A stretch of DNA of 64,000 nucleotides from Magnetaquicoccus sp039908525 (GTDB taxonomy: Bacteria > Pseudomonadota > Magnetococcia > Magnetococcales > Magnetaquicoccaceae), in the NCBI GenBank assembly GCA_039908525.1, contig JAMOAY010000026.1, positions 15,817 to 79,816 of the forward strand. Reading direction: 5' to 3'. A model generated the notes under the pieces. It searched no databases. It saw only the letters and a list, made by a program, of their open reading frames with translations, and was not told where the DNA came from. The position numbers and the translations under genes were made by a program. Shown piece by piece: positions 37,135 to 46,513 of the stretch; positions within the stretch are counted from its first letter, which is position 1; every line of letters starts with the position of its first letter.

Positions 37135-38060
37135 GAGACACCTTTTCCCGCATTCTCTACGAGGTGGCCAAGACCACGCCGAAGGTTTTCGTCGTGGTGG
37201 CCGACATCTCCCCGGCCGCCAGCATGGCCCCGTTCCGGGCCGATTTTGCCGATCGGTTCATCAATGTCGGGGTCTCCGAACAGAGCATGATCTCCCTGTG
37301 CGCGGGGCTGGCGATGCGCGGTTGCCGGCCGTTTGCCTACAGCATCGCCCCTTTTGCCATTTACCGGCCGTTTGAACATATTCGGGTGGAGCTTTGCTAT
37401 CAGAATCTGCCGGTGGTGCTGGTCGGTATCGGCGCCGGGGTTACCTACTCCACTCTCGGCGGCACCCATAATGCGTTCGAGGATGTGGCGGTAATGTCGT
37501 CGCTGCCCAACATGTCGGTCTTGGCCCCCTGTGACCCCAAAGAGCTGGAAGCGGCGGTCTGGGCCTGCACGCAGTGCAACGGACCGGTCTATCTGCGCCT
37601 GGGCAAGGCAGGGGAACCGACCCTCACCGAACAGGCCCCGGAGCCCTTCCAGTTCGGCAAGCTGCGCTGCATCAAGAACGGCAGCGAGCTCTGCATTCTG
37701 GGTTACGGGCCGATTCTCTCCCTGGCCTGGGAGGCCGCCCGTCGCCACGAGGCCCAACGGGGGGGATCGGTCGCCATCTACTCCGCGCATACCCTCAAAC
37801 CGCTGGACAGCGCCGGCATCACGCAGCTGCTCTCCCGTTTCCGCCGGGTGGTGGTTCTGGAGGAGCACTCCGCCATGCACACCCTGGGGGGGCAGGTGAA
37901 ACAGCTGGCCTGGGATGTACAGAGCGGCACCACTCTGGTCACTCTCAGTCTCAAGGATGCGTTCATTCACCTGTACGGTTCCCAGACTGACCTGCTGCGC
38001 GCCCATGGCGTCACGGTGGAAAGCCTGCTCGCCGGCCTGTCGGACGACGGTCACAGATAA
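37131..38060 (+). CDS. Transketolase, C-terminal (pyrimidine-binding) subunit
   Basis: A 309-residue protein with the transketolase pyrimidine and C-terminal domains: NVGVSEQSMISLCAGLAMRG contains the conserved Glu that activates the cofactor, followed by YSTLGGTHNAFEDVAVM and a C-terminal Rossmann-like half (VVVLEEHSAMHTLGG). ATG 37131 overlaps the N-terminal subunit stop by four bases (ATGA), ensuring equal synthesis. Confidence 0.92.
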   Translation: MRDTFSRILYEVAKTTPKVFVVVADISPAASMAPFRADFADRFINVGVSEQSMISLCAGLAMRGCRPFAYSIAPFAIYRPFEHIRVELCYQNLPVVLVGIGAGVTYSTLGGTHNAFEDVAVMSSLPNMSVLAPCDPKELEAAVWACTQCNGPVYLRLGKAGEPTLTEQAPEPFQFGKLRCIKNGSELCILGYGPILSLAWEAARRHEAQRGGSVAIYSAHTLKPLDSAGITQLLSRFRRVVVLEEHSAMHTLGGQVKQLAWDVQSGTTLVTLSLKDAFIHLYGSQTDLLRAHGVTVESLLAGLSDDGHR

Positions 38061-38246
38061 TGTGGTGGTACCGAAAAATGTCCGATTTCAACTGCTGTAA
38101 AGAATTGTGTGCACTGCACCTTGACCCGGCCAGTCGGGTGTGTGTAGCATCCCTGCGTGGCATGGCCGGTGACGCGGAAAGTGGGGTGCAGGGCCCTGCG
38201 TCTTGATTTTTTTGCCCGAAGGGCATGTTCTATTGGGGGGTGGGCT

Positions 38247-39506
38247 GTGCTCGCTATCGGAGAATTTTACCGCAGGGATCGGTGCCATGTGTGCCAAAGT
38301 GGCAACCTGCGCGAGTTTGCAGATTTCGGGTTGATGCCGCTTGCCGGGGACTTCCAACCCTGCCATGCGATTTCCGAATGCAAAGTTTATCCTCTCAAGA
38401 TGGCCGTATGTCTCGACTGCAGCCTGGTTCAGGTGCTGAATGTCGTGCCTATGGAGGTTTTGTTTTCTGATTATCGTTACCTGTCATCCATAACACATAC
38501 GCTTATCAAGCACTTTGCAGATTATGCCGAATATCTGAAAAGTCATCTCTTGTCTGGCGAAAATCCTCTGGTTGTTGAGTTTGGCTGCAACGATGGTGTG
38601 CTCCTCTCTCCCTTGAAAGGATTGGGTGTGCGCTGCGTGGGTGTGGACGCTGCCCCGAATGTTGTCAAGATTGCGCGGGACAGAGGGCTGGAGGTCTACG
38701 AGGGATATTTTGGCGGATCTCTTGCCCAAGAGATCGTCGGCGCCCACGGGTTGGCCGATGTCATTACGGCAAGCAACGTGTTCGCTCATACCGATGATCT
38801 GGAAGAGATCATGAAGGGAGTGGATCTCCTGCTGGGTGATGACGGTGTGTTTATTGTCGAGGTCCATTATGTCGTAGGTTTGATAAGCGGCTTTCAGTTT
38901 GACTCGGTCTACCACGAGCATTTGCTGTATTACTCCCTGACATCCATCAGCAATCTTTTTGCCAGATATGGTATGCGCTCTTTCGATGTTCATGAGTTGC
39001 GCATGCATGGCGGTGCCATTCGTGTGTTCGCCTGCAGAAATGCCTCGCACAAATGGCCGCAGTCAGACTCCGTGACGACCATGCTGTTGCACGAGAGGGA
39101 TATGGGGGTGCATACGTTTGATTATTATTCCGGGTTTGGCAAGAAGATGGCGGTGTATCGATCCACCCTCCACGATCTGCTTGTCAGCAAAAAACGTGCG
39201 GGGTGTACCATATCCGCCTACGGAGCCTCGGGTCGAGGGACTATTCTCCTTAATTATTGCGGTCTTGACTCGTCCCTGATAGACTACGTGGTGGACGAAT
39301 CGCCCTCGCGGATCGGTCGGTGTGTTCCGGGTGTCGATATACCGATTCGTGACCGCTCCTATTTTCATGCTCATTCTACGGATATTTGCCTGATCACAGC
39401 CTGGAACTACCAGGACGAGGTGATTGCGAAAGAGCAGGGTTATATCGATCGGGGCGGCGAGTTTATCATTCCTCTGCCGGACATCAAGCATCTGAGACGG
39501 TCGTGA
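38247..39506 (+). CDS. Zinc-containing SAM-dependent sugar C-methyltransferase-like protein
   Basis: About 419 residues from GTG 38247 (the frame is open from 38157). The N-terminal zinc site is CHVC plus CLDC. The SAM domain has VVEFGCNDGVLL and the NVFAHTDDL motif, and the C-terminal domain has ISAYGASGRGTILLNY and ITAWNYQDEV. This three-part order is that of the TylC3/NovU-type C-3 methyltransferases that branch deoxy-ketosugars. The putative partner, an RmlD-like reductase, follows directly. Codons from here to 45.8 kb are richer in A and T than flanking genes, suggesting transfer. Confidence 0.85.
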   Translation: MLAIGEFYRRDRCHVCQSGNLREFADFGLMPLAGDFQPCHAISECKVYPLKMAVCLDCSLVQVLNVVPMEVLFSDYRYLSSITHTLIKHFADYAEYLKSHLLSGENPLVVEFGCNDGVLLSPLKGLGVRCVGVDAAPNVVKIARDRGLEVYEGYFGGSLAQEIVGAHGLADVITASNVFAHTDDLEEIMKGVDLLLGDDGVFIVEVHYVVGLISGFQFDSVYHEHLLYYSLTSISNLFARYGMRSFDVHELRMHGGAIRVFACRNASHKWPQSDSVTTMLLHERDMGVHTFDYYSGFGKKMAVYRSTLHDLLVSKKRAGCTISAYGASGRGTILLNYCGLDSSLIDYVVDESPSRIGRCVPGVDIPIRDRSYFHAHSTDICLITAWNYQDEVIAKEQGYIDRGGEFIIPLPDIKHLRRS

Positions 39507-39570
39507 TCCGCTGCCGTGTGGCAGGCCTTGCGTGCATGCAGGAGGTTTGTCTTTTGTTGGGTGGGGTGTT

Positions 39571-40437
39571 GTGGACAAGGTTTTGATTGTGGGTGCCAGT
39601 GGGCTCTTGGGAAGCAGTTTGTCCCCTTATTGTACAGAGAGAGGGGTGCGGGTTGTCCGCGGCGGGTTCACGGCACCGGAGGCAGACATCCGCTTTGATG
39701 TGAGAGATTTTGCTCAGACATATGCCGTGTTGGAAGAGGTGCAGCCGGATCTCATTGTCAACCTGACCGCACTGACCGATGTTGACTTGTGTGAAGCGCA
39801 GCCCCATGAAGCCTACCTGGGTAATGTGCGGTGCGTTGAGAGTCTGTGTCGGTGGATGGCTGCAAACGGGCGGAAGTGTTTTTTGATCCATATTTCCACG
39901 GACACGGTATACGATGGTGTTGGACCGCATGCCGAGCCGGATATCCGTTTGACCAGTTGTTACGCCTTTTCCAAATATGCCTCTGAACTTGTTGCGCTGT
40001 CGGTCCCCAGCACCATCCTCAGGACGACTTTTTTTGGTCGAACCTTGTCAAACAGACGAAAGAGCCTCAGCGATTGGGTGGTCGAGAGTTTGACGCACGG
40101 GGTTCCCGTCAAGGCGGTTCGGGATGTTTTGTTTTCTCCGTTGTCGATTTCTTCATTGGTCCAGTATATTCATCTGTGCATGATGACCCGGGCTGAGGGG
40201 GTTTTCAATCTGGGCAGTCATCACGGTTTCTCGAAAGCAGAGTTCATTTTCCGGTTGGCCTCTGTGCTGGATCTCGATACGCGTTTGATCTCTCTGGCGG
40301 ATGCCTCTCAGGTCTTCGTCAAGGCCTATCGGTCGAGGGATACGCGCATGGATGTAAAAAAATTTGAGACAACTTTTGGTGTTGTCTTGCCGTCTTTGGA
40401 CAGTGAAATCGAGTGGATGAGAGGGCAATACGCATGA
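39571..40437 (+). CDS. RmlD-like dTDP-4-dehydro-sugar reductase (SDR)
   Basis: A 288-residue extended short-chain dehydrogenase. GTG 39571 with a GGGTGGGG stretch upstream gives the typical start MDKVLIVGASGLLGSSL. NAD(P) motif GASGLLG, active-site STDTVYDG and Y-x3-K in SCYAFSKYASE are intact, and NLTALTDVD matches RmlD. It probably reduces the 4-keto group of a nucleotide sugar made by the neighbouring enzymes. The stop overlaps the next start (ATGA). Confidence 0.85.
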   Translation: MDKVLIVGASGLLGSSLSPYCTERGVRVVRGGFTAPEADIRFDVRDFAQTYAVLEEVQPDLIVNLTALTDVDLCEAQPHEAYLGNVRCVESLCRWMAANGRKCFLIHISTDTVYDGVGPHAEPDIRLTSCYAFSKYASELVALSVPSTILRTTFFGRTLSNRRKSLSDWVVESLTHGVPVKAVRDVLFSPLSISSLVQYIHLCMMTRAEGVFNLGSHHGFSKAEFIFRLASVLDLDTRLISLADASQVFVKAYRSRDTRMDVKKFETTFGVVLPSLDSEIEWMRGQYA

Positions 40438-42395
40438 ATCGGCAGGAATTGTTGAATACATTACGTGATGTCGTTTTCAAGATGCTGGGCAATGGCCTGT
40501 CACCCGAACATATTCAGGTGGACCTGATAGCGGCGGGCGTGGGTGAGGAACTGGCAAAGCATCTGCTTCCGGCGCTGGTGATGGAATACAAAACCAGGGA
40601 GCTCAATACGGATATCGAGTTGTCGGAGTTCCTGCAGGTGGCCTTTGCGCCCGAGCATCCCATGAAGAAGGTATTGCATGAGGTTCTTGAGTATCCGGAC
40701 AGGTTTGTCTCCGTGGATTCCGATGATGCGCACGCAGGTTTGAACAGATGGTCTGCGCGCCTTCTGTGGTTGTTGTCACACTACTTCGCGGCCAATGCAG
40801 CCTCCCGTGCCCTGTACGTGACATCCCACATATTGCAGGTCGGGTATATTGAACTGGGTGGTGACGGGGGGAACACACTGGCGTCGCAAGTGGGCGAACT
40901 GGCGACAGCCCTGCCGACCAGCGTGGTGCTGAACGTCGTGCGCTATGGTGCGTCGCAGCCCGCCATGCACGCCTACTCCTGCGGTGGTGAGAGAACCCGG
41001 GCCGATGATGGCACCACCTCCCGCTCCTTTGTCAAGCATGCGGACTATGTGCCGGATCCGACGGTGGGGATAAACCATTTGGGGGCCATGCTGGTGCGCA
41101 TCGATGACACGGCTGCAGGGCGTGATGAGCCGTTGCGTGCGCTGATTTCTGCGCAGCCGGTCGTTGCGTATGTTGTTGTGGTCCGGCACCATGAGACCCC
41201 GAAAATCATGTGTGATGCTGTCGTGGCAGAGAATTGGGAAGAGATCAGCCTGGGCGTGGGTCGGATTTCTGTGGATGTGTACAAGAATAAAATGTGGACC
41301 AAACTCATGCAACGCCCCGCTTTTGCGCCCCCCCCTCCAAAGCCTTTCGGGCAATTGAAGGTTGTCACCCCGGTGGATGTGACCCAGGCGGAGGGTGTTC
41401 GGTTGCTGGCCAGTTTTTCTGCCGAAACGTTGTCGGGGCCGGAGTCGAATGAGTACAGGATAGACCGCACGAGTGGCTCCGTTTCGAAAAAATCCAGTAA
41501 GCTCTCGGAGTATGTGTCGGTAGACCGGAATCTTTACGAATATACAGACGTCAATCTGTCCAGTTTCAGCACGATTTGGCGAGGCAACCATTTTTTCTCT
41601 GCGGGTCCGCCGACCACGGAGCCCGCGCTTGTTTCCGAGCCGACAACCCGCCTGGAGGGCACCTATTTTCTCTCGCCGGCCCCGAACACCTGCTTCAGCC
41701 ATCTGATCGCTGAGACATTCAAGAAGTTGAATTTTGCCGTCAGGTTCCAGCCGGACATCAAACTGCTCGCCTCCAGCGAGTTGATGGCGTCACAGAGGGA
41801 CTTTTTTCAGTATTTCGGTTTTCCGCCGGAACGGTGTGTGTACAAACATCCGGATGATACGTGGAGCGTGGAGCGTTTGATCTCCCTGAAAGAGCCGGTG
41901 TTGACGTTTGATCGGCTTTCTGCCAGTTATCTGGGCCGCGTGGGCATGGCCCATCGTCGTGCGAATGCGAAGTGGTCCAACAAGATCTATGTCTCCCGGA
42001 GGGACACCCGTGGCTACCGCAATCTTGTCAATGCAAACGAGATTGAGAAACTTTTCGAACGGTATGGCTTCTCTGTCATCCTGCTGTCGGAGTTGTCGGC
42101 CAGGGAAAAACTGGAGATTTTCTCGTCTGCCGACTATCTGGCCGGTCCGGGGGGAGCCGCCTTCTGGTATATGCCGCTTTCGCAACAAGGAATAACGCCG
42201 ATCATTCTTACGACGAGCTTTTTGTCCCCGCCCGAGTACAAGGCATTCACGGCCATTCAGATGAAGCCCTTGAACGTCATTTACGGTATCTGCATGAAAA
42301 TGTATTCAAGGGCGTGGATGGTTACAAACAGCTCGTTTTATATGCCGCCTGACCTGGTCTCTTTTGCCCTGGATGATATCTTGAATGCAAAATAG
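40434..42395 (+). CDS. GT61-family glycosyltransferase with N-terminal helical module
   Basis: A 653-residue protein. The C-terminal third fits GT61 (DUF563): HLIAETFKKLNFA, KIYVSRRDTRGYRN, NEIEKLFERYGFSVI and SADYLAGPGGAAFWYMP. The N-terminal 60 residues (NGLSPEHIQVDLIAAGVGEELAK) resemble the helical pairs at the start of the protein at 58487-59563. The middle (about 80-400) is unassigned. GT61 enzymes add pentoses or GlcNAc to glycans. It is translationally coupled to the upstream reductase. Confidence 0.78.
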   Translation: MNRQELLNTLRDVVFKMLGNGLSPEHIQVDLIAAGVGEELAKHLLPALVMEYKTRELNTDIELSEFLQVAFAPEHPMKKVLHEVLEYPDRFVSVDSDDAHAGLNRWSARLLWLLSHYFAANAASRALYVTSHILQVGYIELGGDGGNTLASQVGELATALPTSVVLNVVRYGASQPAMHAYSCGGERTRADDGTTSRSFVKHADYVPDPTVGINHLGAMLVRIDDTAAGRDEPLRALISAQPVVAYVVVVRHHETPKIMCDAVVAENWEEISLGVGRISVDVYKNKMWTKLMQRPAFAPPPPKPFGQLKVVTPVDVTQAEGVRLLASFSAETLSGPESNEYRIDRTSGSVSKKSSKLSEYVSVDRNLYEYTDVNLSSFSTIWRGNHFFSAGPPTTEPALVSEPTTRLEGTYFLSPAPNTCFSHLIAETFKKLNFAVRFQPDIKLLASSELMASQRDFFQYFGFPPERCVYKHPDDTWSVERLISLKEPVLTFDRLSASYLGRVGMAHRRANAKWSNKIYVSRRDTRGYRNLVNANEIEKLFERYGFSVILLSELSAREKLEIFSSADYLAGPGGAAFWYMPLSQQGITPIILTTSFLSPPEYKAFTAIQMKPLNVIYGICMKMYSRAWMVTNSSFYMPPDLVSFALDDILNAK

Positions 42396-42436
42396 CACCC
42401 CGCATCTTTCCCTTGCAAGCATGACAGGGAGGCTCC

Positions 42437-44047
42437 ATGGAAAAGCTTCTTGAGGCTGTGTTTCGCCTGGATGCAGCCAAAGATTTTGTCGGGCTGAAGG
42501 ATTTTGTCATCAAAGGCCGATACAATGCTGTGCAGATTTTTGTCGCTCTTGAACAACTGCTGCACGGTGTGCGCTTCCAATCCGAGGCCAGGATACAGTC
42601 GGCTTATCTGTTGGCCGTGATTCTCGATCAGGTTGGTGTGCGACATACCAGTGTTTCCCTGGCCCTGAGTGCAGGTGGGTTGCTCTTTGGCAATGCGGAG
42701 GTGAATGCGCGCGGGCTGCAACTGTTGCGGGAGCAAACGAAGATCCCATCGCCCACGGAGCAGCGGGACAACCAGCTCGTTCGCGCGGTGATGGTGGGGC
42801 TTCTGAACCTGATTCTGCCCAAATCGGGCAGCCTGAACAACCCGCTTGTGATAGGGATCATTGAGATTCTCAAAGCGGCCTCCCCGCCGTTTCGCACCGT
42901 CTTTGATTGGCAGGCCCCGGTACCGGAGCTGTCGTTGGAGGAGATGCGTTCGCGCAGACCGGAGACTCCTCTGGTCACCTATCCGCTGCCCCCGGCTGAC
43001 GCGCCTCGTCCGCAGCGGCGCGTATTGATTGTTTCAGCGCCGTCGATGACATTATGGATGTTGCGTTATGAGATCGCCATGAACAAGTATGGCTGGCAGG
43101 CAGAGATATTTACCTGTCCGCGGCCAACAGAGGCGTCCGCAGTGGATATGTGTCGTATTATCAAGGAGATCTGTCGACAAAAGAGTGTGGATGTTCTGTT
43201 CCTGGAAGCTGGGCCATTGGCCGGCATGGGGGGAGCGGATGCCTATACGGAGATGAAGGCTCAACTACGACAGGACAACCCGTCACTGAGGGTGTTGGGT
43301 CTCGTTTGTGATTCGTTGGGGGACGCAGGGGAACAATCTCTTTTGGAATGGGGCTTTTTTGACGGGTTGCTGTTGCACCACCATGATCCACTGGCTCCGC
43401 ATATGCAGAACAATCCGCATTACAAGGAAAAAATTTTACATGAGTATTTGATCCCTATTCTGGATCAAACGTTTGGCACGACGGATCGGCCTCTGGTTCC
43501 GAAGATGTTTTTCCGGGGGTCGATCCGGAACCCGCACTGGGCACGGGTGCTCTGGCTGGCCGCTGCGGGTCGTGCAGGTCTTCCGCTTTCCCAGGAAATC
43601 AATCAGTTTCTCGACAGCAATGAGCCTTCCCGTTACGATCCAAGCCCATCTTACAAGCAGTGGCTGTTGGAGGATTATACGACCTATATGCGGAAGCATA
43701 CGGAAGCCACCTGTTGTATCAGTCTGGTGATGTTTGGCAACATGGTGAGATACTTAACAACACGTTCCTTCGAGGTGCTCCTGAGTGGATCGTTGTTGGT
43801 CCAGGAATTTACTCCCTTCATGCACCACCATTTCATTCCTGGAGAGCACTATCTGGAGTTTTCCACGATAGCCGAGTTGTCTTCCATCGTACGGTTCATC
43901 ACGGAGCGACGGGAAGAGGCCGAGGAGGTGCGTCGTCGCGGCCATGCCTTTGCCCGCGAGCGGTACAATGATGCAAGAATTATCGGTCAGATTGATCGGT
44001 TGTTGTATTTCAACGATTCGGAAAAAACAGTAAATTCTGGCAACTGA
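42437..44047 (+). CDS. CgeB-like glycosyltransferase with N-terminal repeat domain
   Basis: A 536-residue protein with GGGAGG five bases upstream. The N-terminal 170 residues are helical and end in FDWQAPVPELSLEEMRS. The central and C-terminal parts are a GT-B-like fold, closing with FIPGEHYLEF and an RGHAFARERYND segment typical of CgeB/GT4-type transferases. The whole protein matches the first half of the 978-residue protein at 55526-58462, so the two are paralogues, this one lacking the GT2 domain. Donor and acceptor are unknown. Confidence 0.8.
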   Translation: MEKLLEAVFRLDAAKDFVGLKDFVIKGRYNAVQIFVALEQLLHGVRFQSEARIQSAYLLAVILDQVGVRHTSVSLALSAGGLLFGNAEVNARGLQLLREQTKIPSPTEQRDNQLVRAVMVGLLNLILPKSGSLNNPLVIGIIEILKAASPPFRTVFDWQAPVPELSLEEMRSRRPETPLVTYPLPPADAPRPQRRVLIVSAPSMTLWMLRYEIAMNKYGWQAEIFTCPRPTEASAVDMCRIIKEICRQKSVDVLFLEAGPLAGMGGADAYTEMKAQLRQDNPSLRVLGLVCDSLGDAGEQSLLEWGFFDGLLLHHHDPLAPHMQNNPHYKEKILHEYLIPILDQTFGTTDRPLVPKMFFRGSIRNPHWARVLWLAAAGRAGLPLSQEINQFLDSNEPSRYDPSPSYKQWLLEDYTTYMRKHTEATCCISLVMFGNMVRYLTTRSFEVLLSGSLLVQEFTPFMHHHFIPGEHYLEFSTIAELSSIVRFITERREEAEEVRRRGHAFARERYNDARIIGQIDRLLYFNDSEKTVNSGN

Positions 44048-44073
44048 ACCGGACCCGGCAGGGGTGAAACAGT

Positions 44074-44886
44074 GTGGTAACACAAACCGCGTGGCATCCT
44101 TTGATCCATACGCCCGGTGTCGGCAAGGCTTTGGCGCCGTGGTACCATTTCTCCATCGATGATGTCTTTGCGTCGCTCATTGAGGTGAGCGACGCAAAGA
44201 TCCCCCTGTTCGCGCACCCGTATTTCGCCATGCTCAAACGACTCCATGGCGAATACGGCCTCACGGTCGGGCTTCACCTGTTCCATGAGGGACGGATAGG
44301 TGGCAAACTCCGCAGCTTGAGAGATATACGCGATTTGCGAAATGAAATCGAAAATGACGGCGACTGGCTCTTTTTCGGACCACATGCGCTCAATTTTGAG
44401 ACCGCGCCGTACAACCAGACGCCGGCAGATCAGATCGCAAGCTTTGATAAAATCTATGCCGAGATCGACCGTTTTGCCGGACGCGCTTTTTACGCCCAAT
44501 GGGTCCGTCTCCATTACTATTCCGAATCCTATGAACTTGCCGATTACTTCGCTGGCAAGGGTGTTGCCGCGCTCTTCTCTACCGAAAGGCCGGCGGGCAG
44601 TCACCGCATGCCTGGGGAAATCAAGGACGGCCTGATCCATACCGGTTCTGCGACCTTCGAACGCATGAATTTCATCCGTACGCAGTTTCGCGTTGAATCC
44701 TTCGCCGATGACTGGTTGGGCAAGGACGACATCAAGAAGCTCTTTGCCGAAGCGCTTGCGACCTATAAATATATTATCTTTTATACCCATGAGTACGAGT
44801 TCGTGCGTCAGGATGTCTGCCATAAAACAGAAGATTCTTGCCGGGCACTCAAGGAACTTGGCGTGACACCGCTCCCCCATGCCTAG
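44074..44886 (+). CDS. Polysaccharide-deacetylase-like (WbmS-type) protein
   Basis: A 270-residue protein, GTG start at 44074 behind GGGG. It has the NodB-fold landmarks of sugar deacetylases: FSIDDV (metal-binding Asp pair) near residue 26, TVGLHLFHEG and FGPHALNFE. Proteins of this type in LPS clusters deacetylate or are suspected to remove N-acyl groups. With the formyltransferase next door, one plausible step is deacetylation followed by N-formylation of an amino sugar. Confidence 0.72.
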   Translation: MVTQTAWHPLIHTPGVGKALAPWYHFSIDDVFASLIEVSDAKIPLFAHPYFAMLKRLHGEYGLTVGLHLFHEGRIGGKLRSLRDIRDLRNEIENDGDWLFFGPHALNFETAPYNQTPADQIASFDKIYAEIDRFAGRAFYAQWVRLHYYSESYELADYFAGKGVAALFSTERPAGSHRMPGEIKDGLIHTGSATFERMNFIRTQFRVESFADDWLGKDDIKKLFAEALATYKYIIFYTHEYEFVRQDVCHKTEDSCRALKELGVTPLPHA

Positions 44887-44936
44887 GCACCAAAAATTGA
44901 ACGGTTCTGTGTGTAGACGATAGAATGGAAAGTCGC

Positions 44937-45836
44937 ATGAAGAGAGTCGCGTTTGTTATCTACAGGCAGTGGGCGTACGAGATCTTCAAGAGCGTGCTCG
45001 CATACGAAAAGGAAAATGCCGGCTTCGAGGTCAGCCTGCTCATCACCTCGCCGAAGGCGGAGTTTGACCTGGAGGAGGCCAAGCATTTCAGGAATCTGGC
45101 TATTATCGATCACGAGAACGACACGGAGACGATCGATGCGCTTCTTTCGAAAAGCAACGTTGAGGTTGTCTGCTACTACAGCTGGTCTTGGCTTGTTCGT
45201 GAGCCTATCCTGACCAAATACATCTGCCTGTGCCTTCATCCGTCACCTTTGCCGAAATTCCGCGGCGGATCGCCGATCCAGAACCAGATCATCGCCGGCG
45301 TGCGCGACTCGGCACTCAGCCATTTCCGCATGAAGGCGGGAATCGATGACGGTGACATCCATATGCAGCTCCCGATGTCGCTGGATGGTAATGTTGAAGA
45401 CATTTTCGAACGCATGGGATCCTGCGGAGCGGCCATCTCGAGAAAATTTATCGCCGAGTATGTCATGGGCGAGGCAGTATTCACACCGCAATCAGGCCTT
45501 TCGGATAATCCCCCGCTCAAGCGCCGCAAACCGGAGCAGAGTGAAATCAAGCTTGTTGATGCGTCCTTGACAAAATTCATCCAAATCAATAATATGGTGC
45601 GGTCTCTTCGTGATCCGTATCCGAACGCTTACGTCAGTCTGCCGGCAGGTCGTCTTCTCATCCAGGGAGTTTGTTATCTGCCTGAGAGGCCCCGTGAAGG
45701 AATCATTCTCAACGATGTCCCTCTCTGGAGCATCGGACATCCGGATGGGACGCTCTGTCTTGCACTGGCCGACGGTTACGCGCAGATTACGGAATGTGCG
45801 TTCGCATCCAATGAGAGGAGCATACTCAAGACATGA
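44937..45836 (+). CDS. Sugar N-formyltransferase-like protein
   Basis: 299 residues from ATG 44937 (an in-frame ATG 12 bases earlier is possible). It has the formyltransferase core: CLHPSPLPKFRGGSPIQNQI and AGIDDGDIHMQLP. The usual catalytic set is Asn-His-Asp; His101 and Asp are present, but the position two before the His is Cys99 rather than Asn. It probably uses 10-formyltetrahydrofolate to formylate an amino sugar or other amine. The stop overlaps the next gene (ATGA). Confidence 0.8.
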   Translation: MKRVAFVIYRQWAYEIFKSVLAYEKENAGFEVSLLITSPKAEFDLEEAKHFRNLAIIDHENDTETIDALLSKSNVEVVCYYSWSWLVREPILTKYICLCLHPSPLPKFRGGSPIQNQIIAGVRDSALSHFRMKAGIDDGDIHMQLPMSLDGNVEDIFERMGSCGAAISRKFIAEYVMGEAVFTPQSGLSDNPPLKRRKPEQSEIKLVDASLTKFIQINNMVRSLRDPYPNAYVSLPAGRLLIQGVCYLPERPREGIILNDVPLWSIGHPDGTLCLALADGYAQITECAFASNERSILKT

Positions 45837-46432
45837 CCTATGTGGATCAATATATCGGCGAGGCGGTGGCCATTCTGGAACAGATGGATCGCGCCCAGAT
45901 CGAGGCGATCATTCGCCACATGCTGGCCATCCGTGAACGGGGTGGGCGGTTGTTTTTTCTGGGCGTCGGGGGCAGTGCGGCCAACTGCACCCACGCCGTC
46001 AACGATTTTCGCAAACTGGCCGGGATGGAGGTTTACAGCCCGGTGGACAATGTGGCAGAACTGACGGCCCGCACCAACGACGAGGGGTGGTCCACGGTGT
46101 TTGTCGAATGGTTGCGGGGCAGTCGCCTGGAGCAAAAAGATGGGGTGTTTGTGCTCTCGGTGGGGGGCGGCAACAAGGAAAAAAATGTCAGTGCCAACAT
46201 CGTCCATGCCCTGGAGTATGCCATCCAGCAAAAGGCCACCATTCTGGGTGTCGTGGGTCGGGATGGGGGGTTCACCGCCCAGGTGGCGGACGCCTGTCTG
46301 GTGGTGCCGACCGTGAATCCGGCGACCATTACCCCCCATGCGGAGGGTTTCCAGGGGGTTGTCTGGCATCTGATTGTCTCGGATCCCCGCATGATGCGGG
46401 TCCGTAACAAATGGGAGTCCCTGGCAGGTTGA
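45833..46432 (+). CDS. SIS-domain phosphosugar isomerase, GmhA-like
   Basis: A 199-residue SIS protein that aligns with sedoheptulose 7-phosphate isomerases: LGVGGSAANCTHAVNDF near residue 42 (the GxGGSxxxA sugar-phosphate loop), VLSVGGGNKEKNVS and ITPHAEGFQGVVWHLI. It converts sedoheptulose 7-phosphate to heptose 7-phosphate in ADP-heptose synthesis. Its position with HldE- and GmhB-like genes supports the assignment. It is coupled to the upstream gene. Confidence 0.88.
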   Translation: MTYVDQYIGEAVAILEQMDRAQIEAIIRHMLAIRERGGRLFFLGVGGSAANCTHAVNDFRKLAGMEVYSPVDNVAELTARTNDEGWSTVFVEWLRGSRLEQKDGVFVLSVGGGNKEKNVSANIVHALEYAIQQKATILGVVGRDGGFTAQVADACLVVPTVNPATITPHAEGFQGVVWHLIVSDPRMMRVRNKWESLAG

Positions 46433-46513
46433 GCGGGCCAGGAGAGTGGATCGGGCCTTGGTCATCGTGAGGCCGTGGTGTTGTGTGAACCGTCAGAACC
46501 GGAGGGGTAGCCG

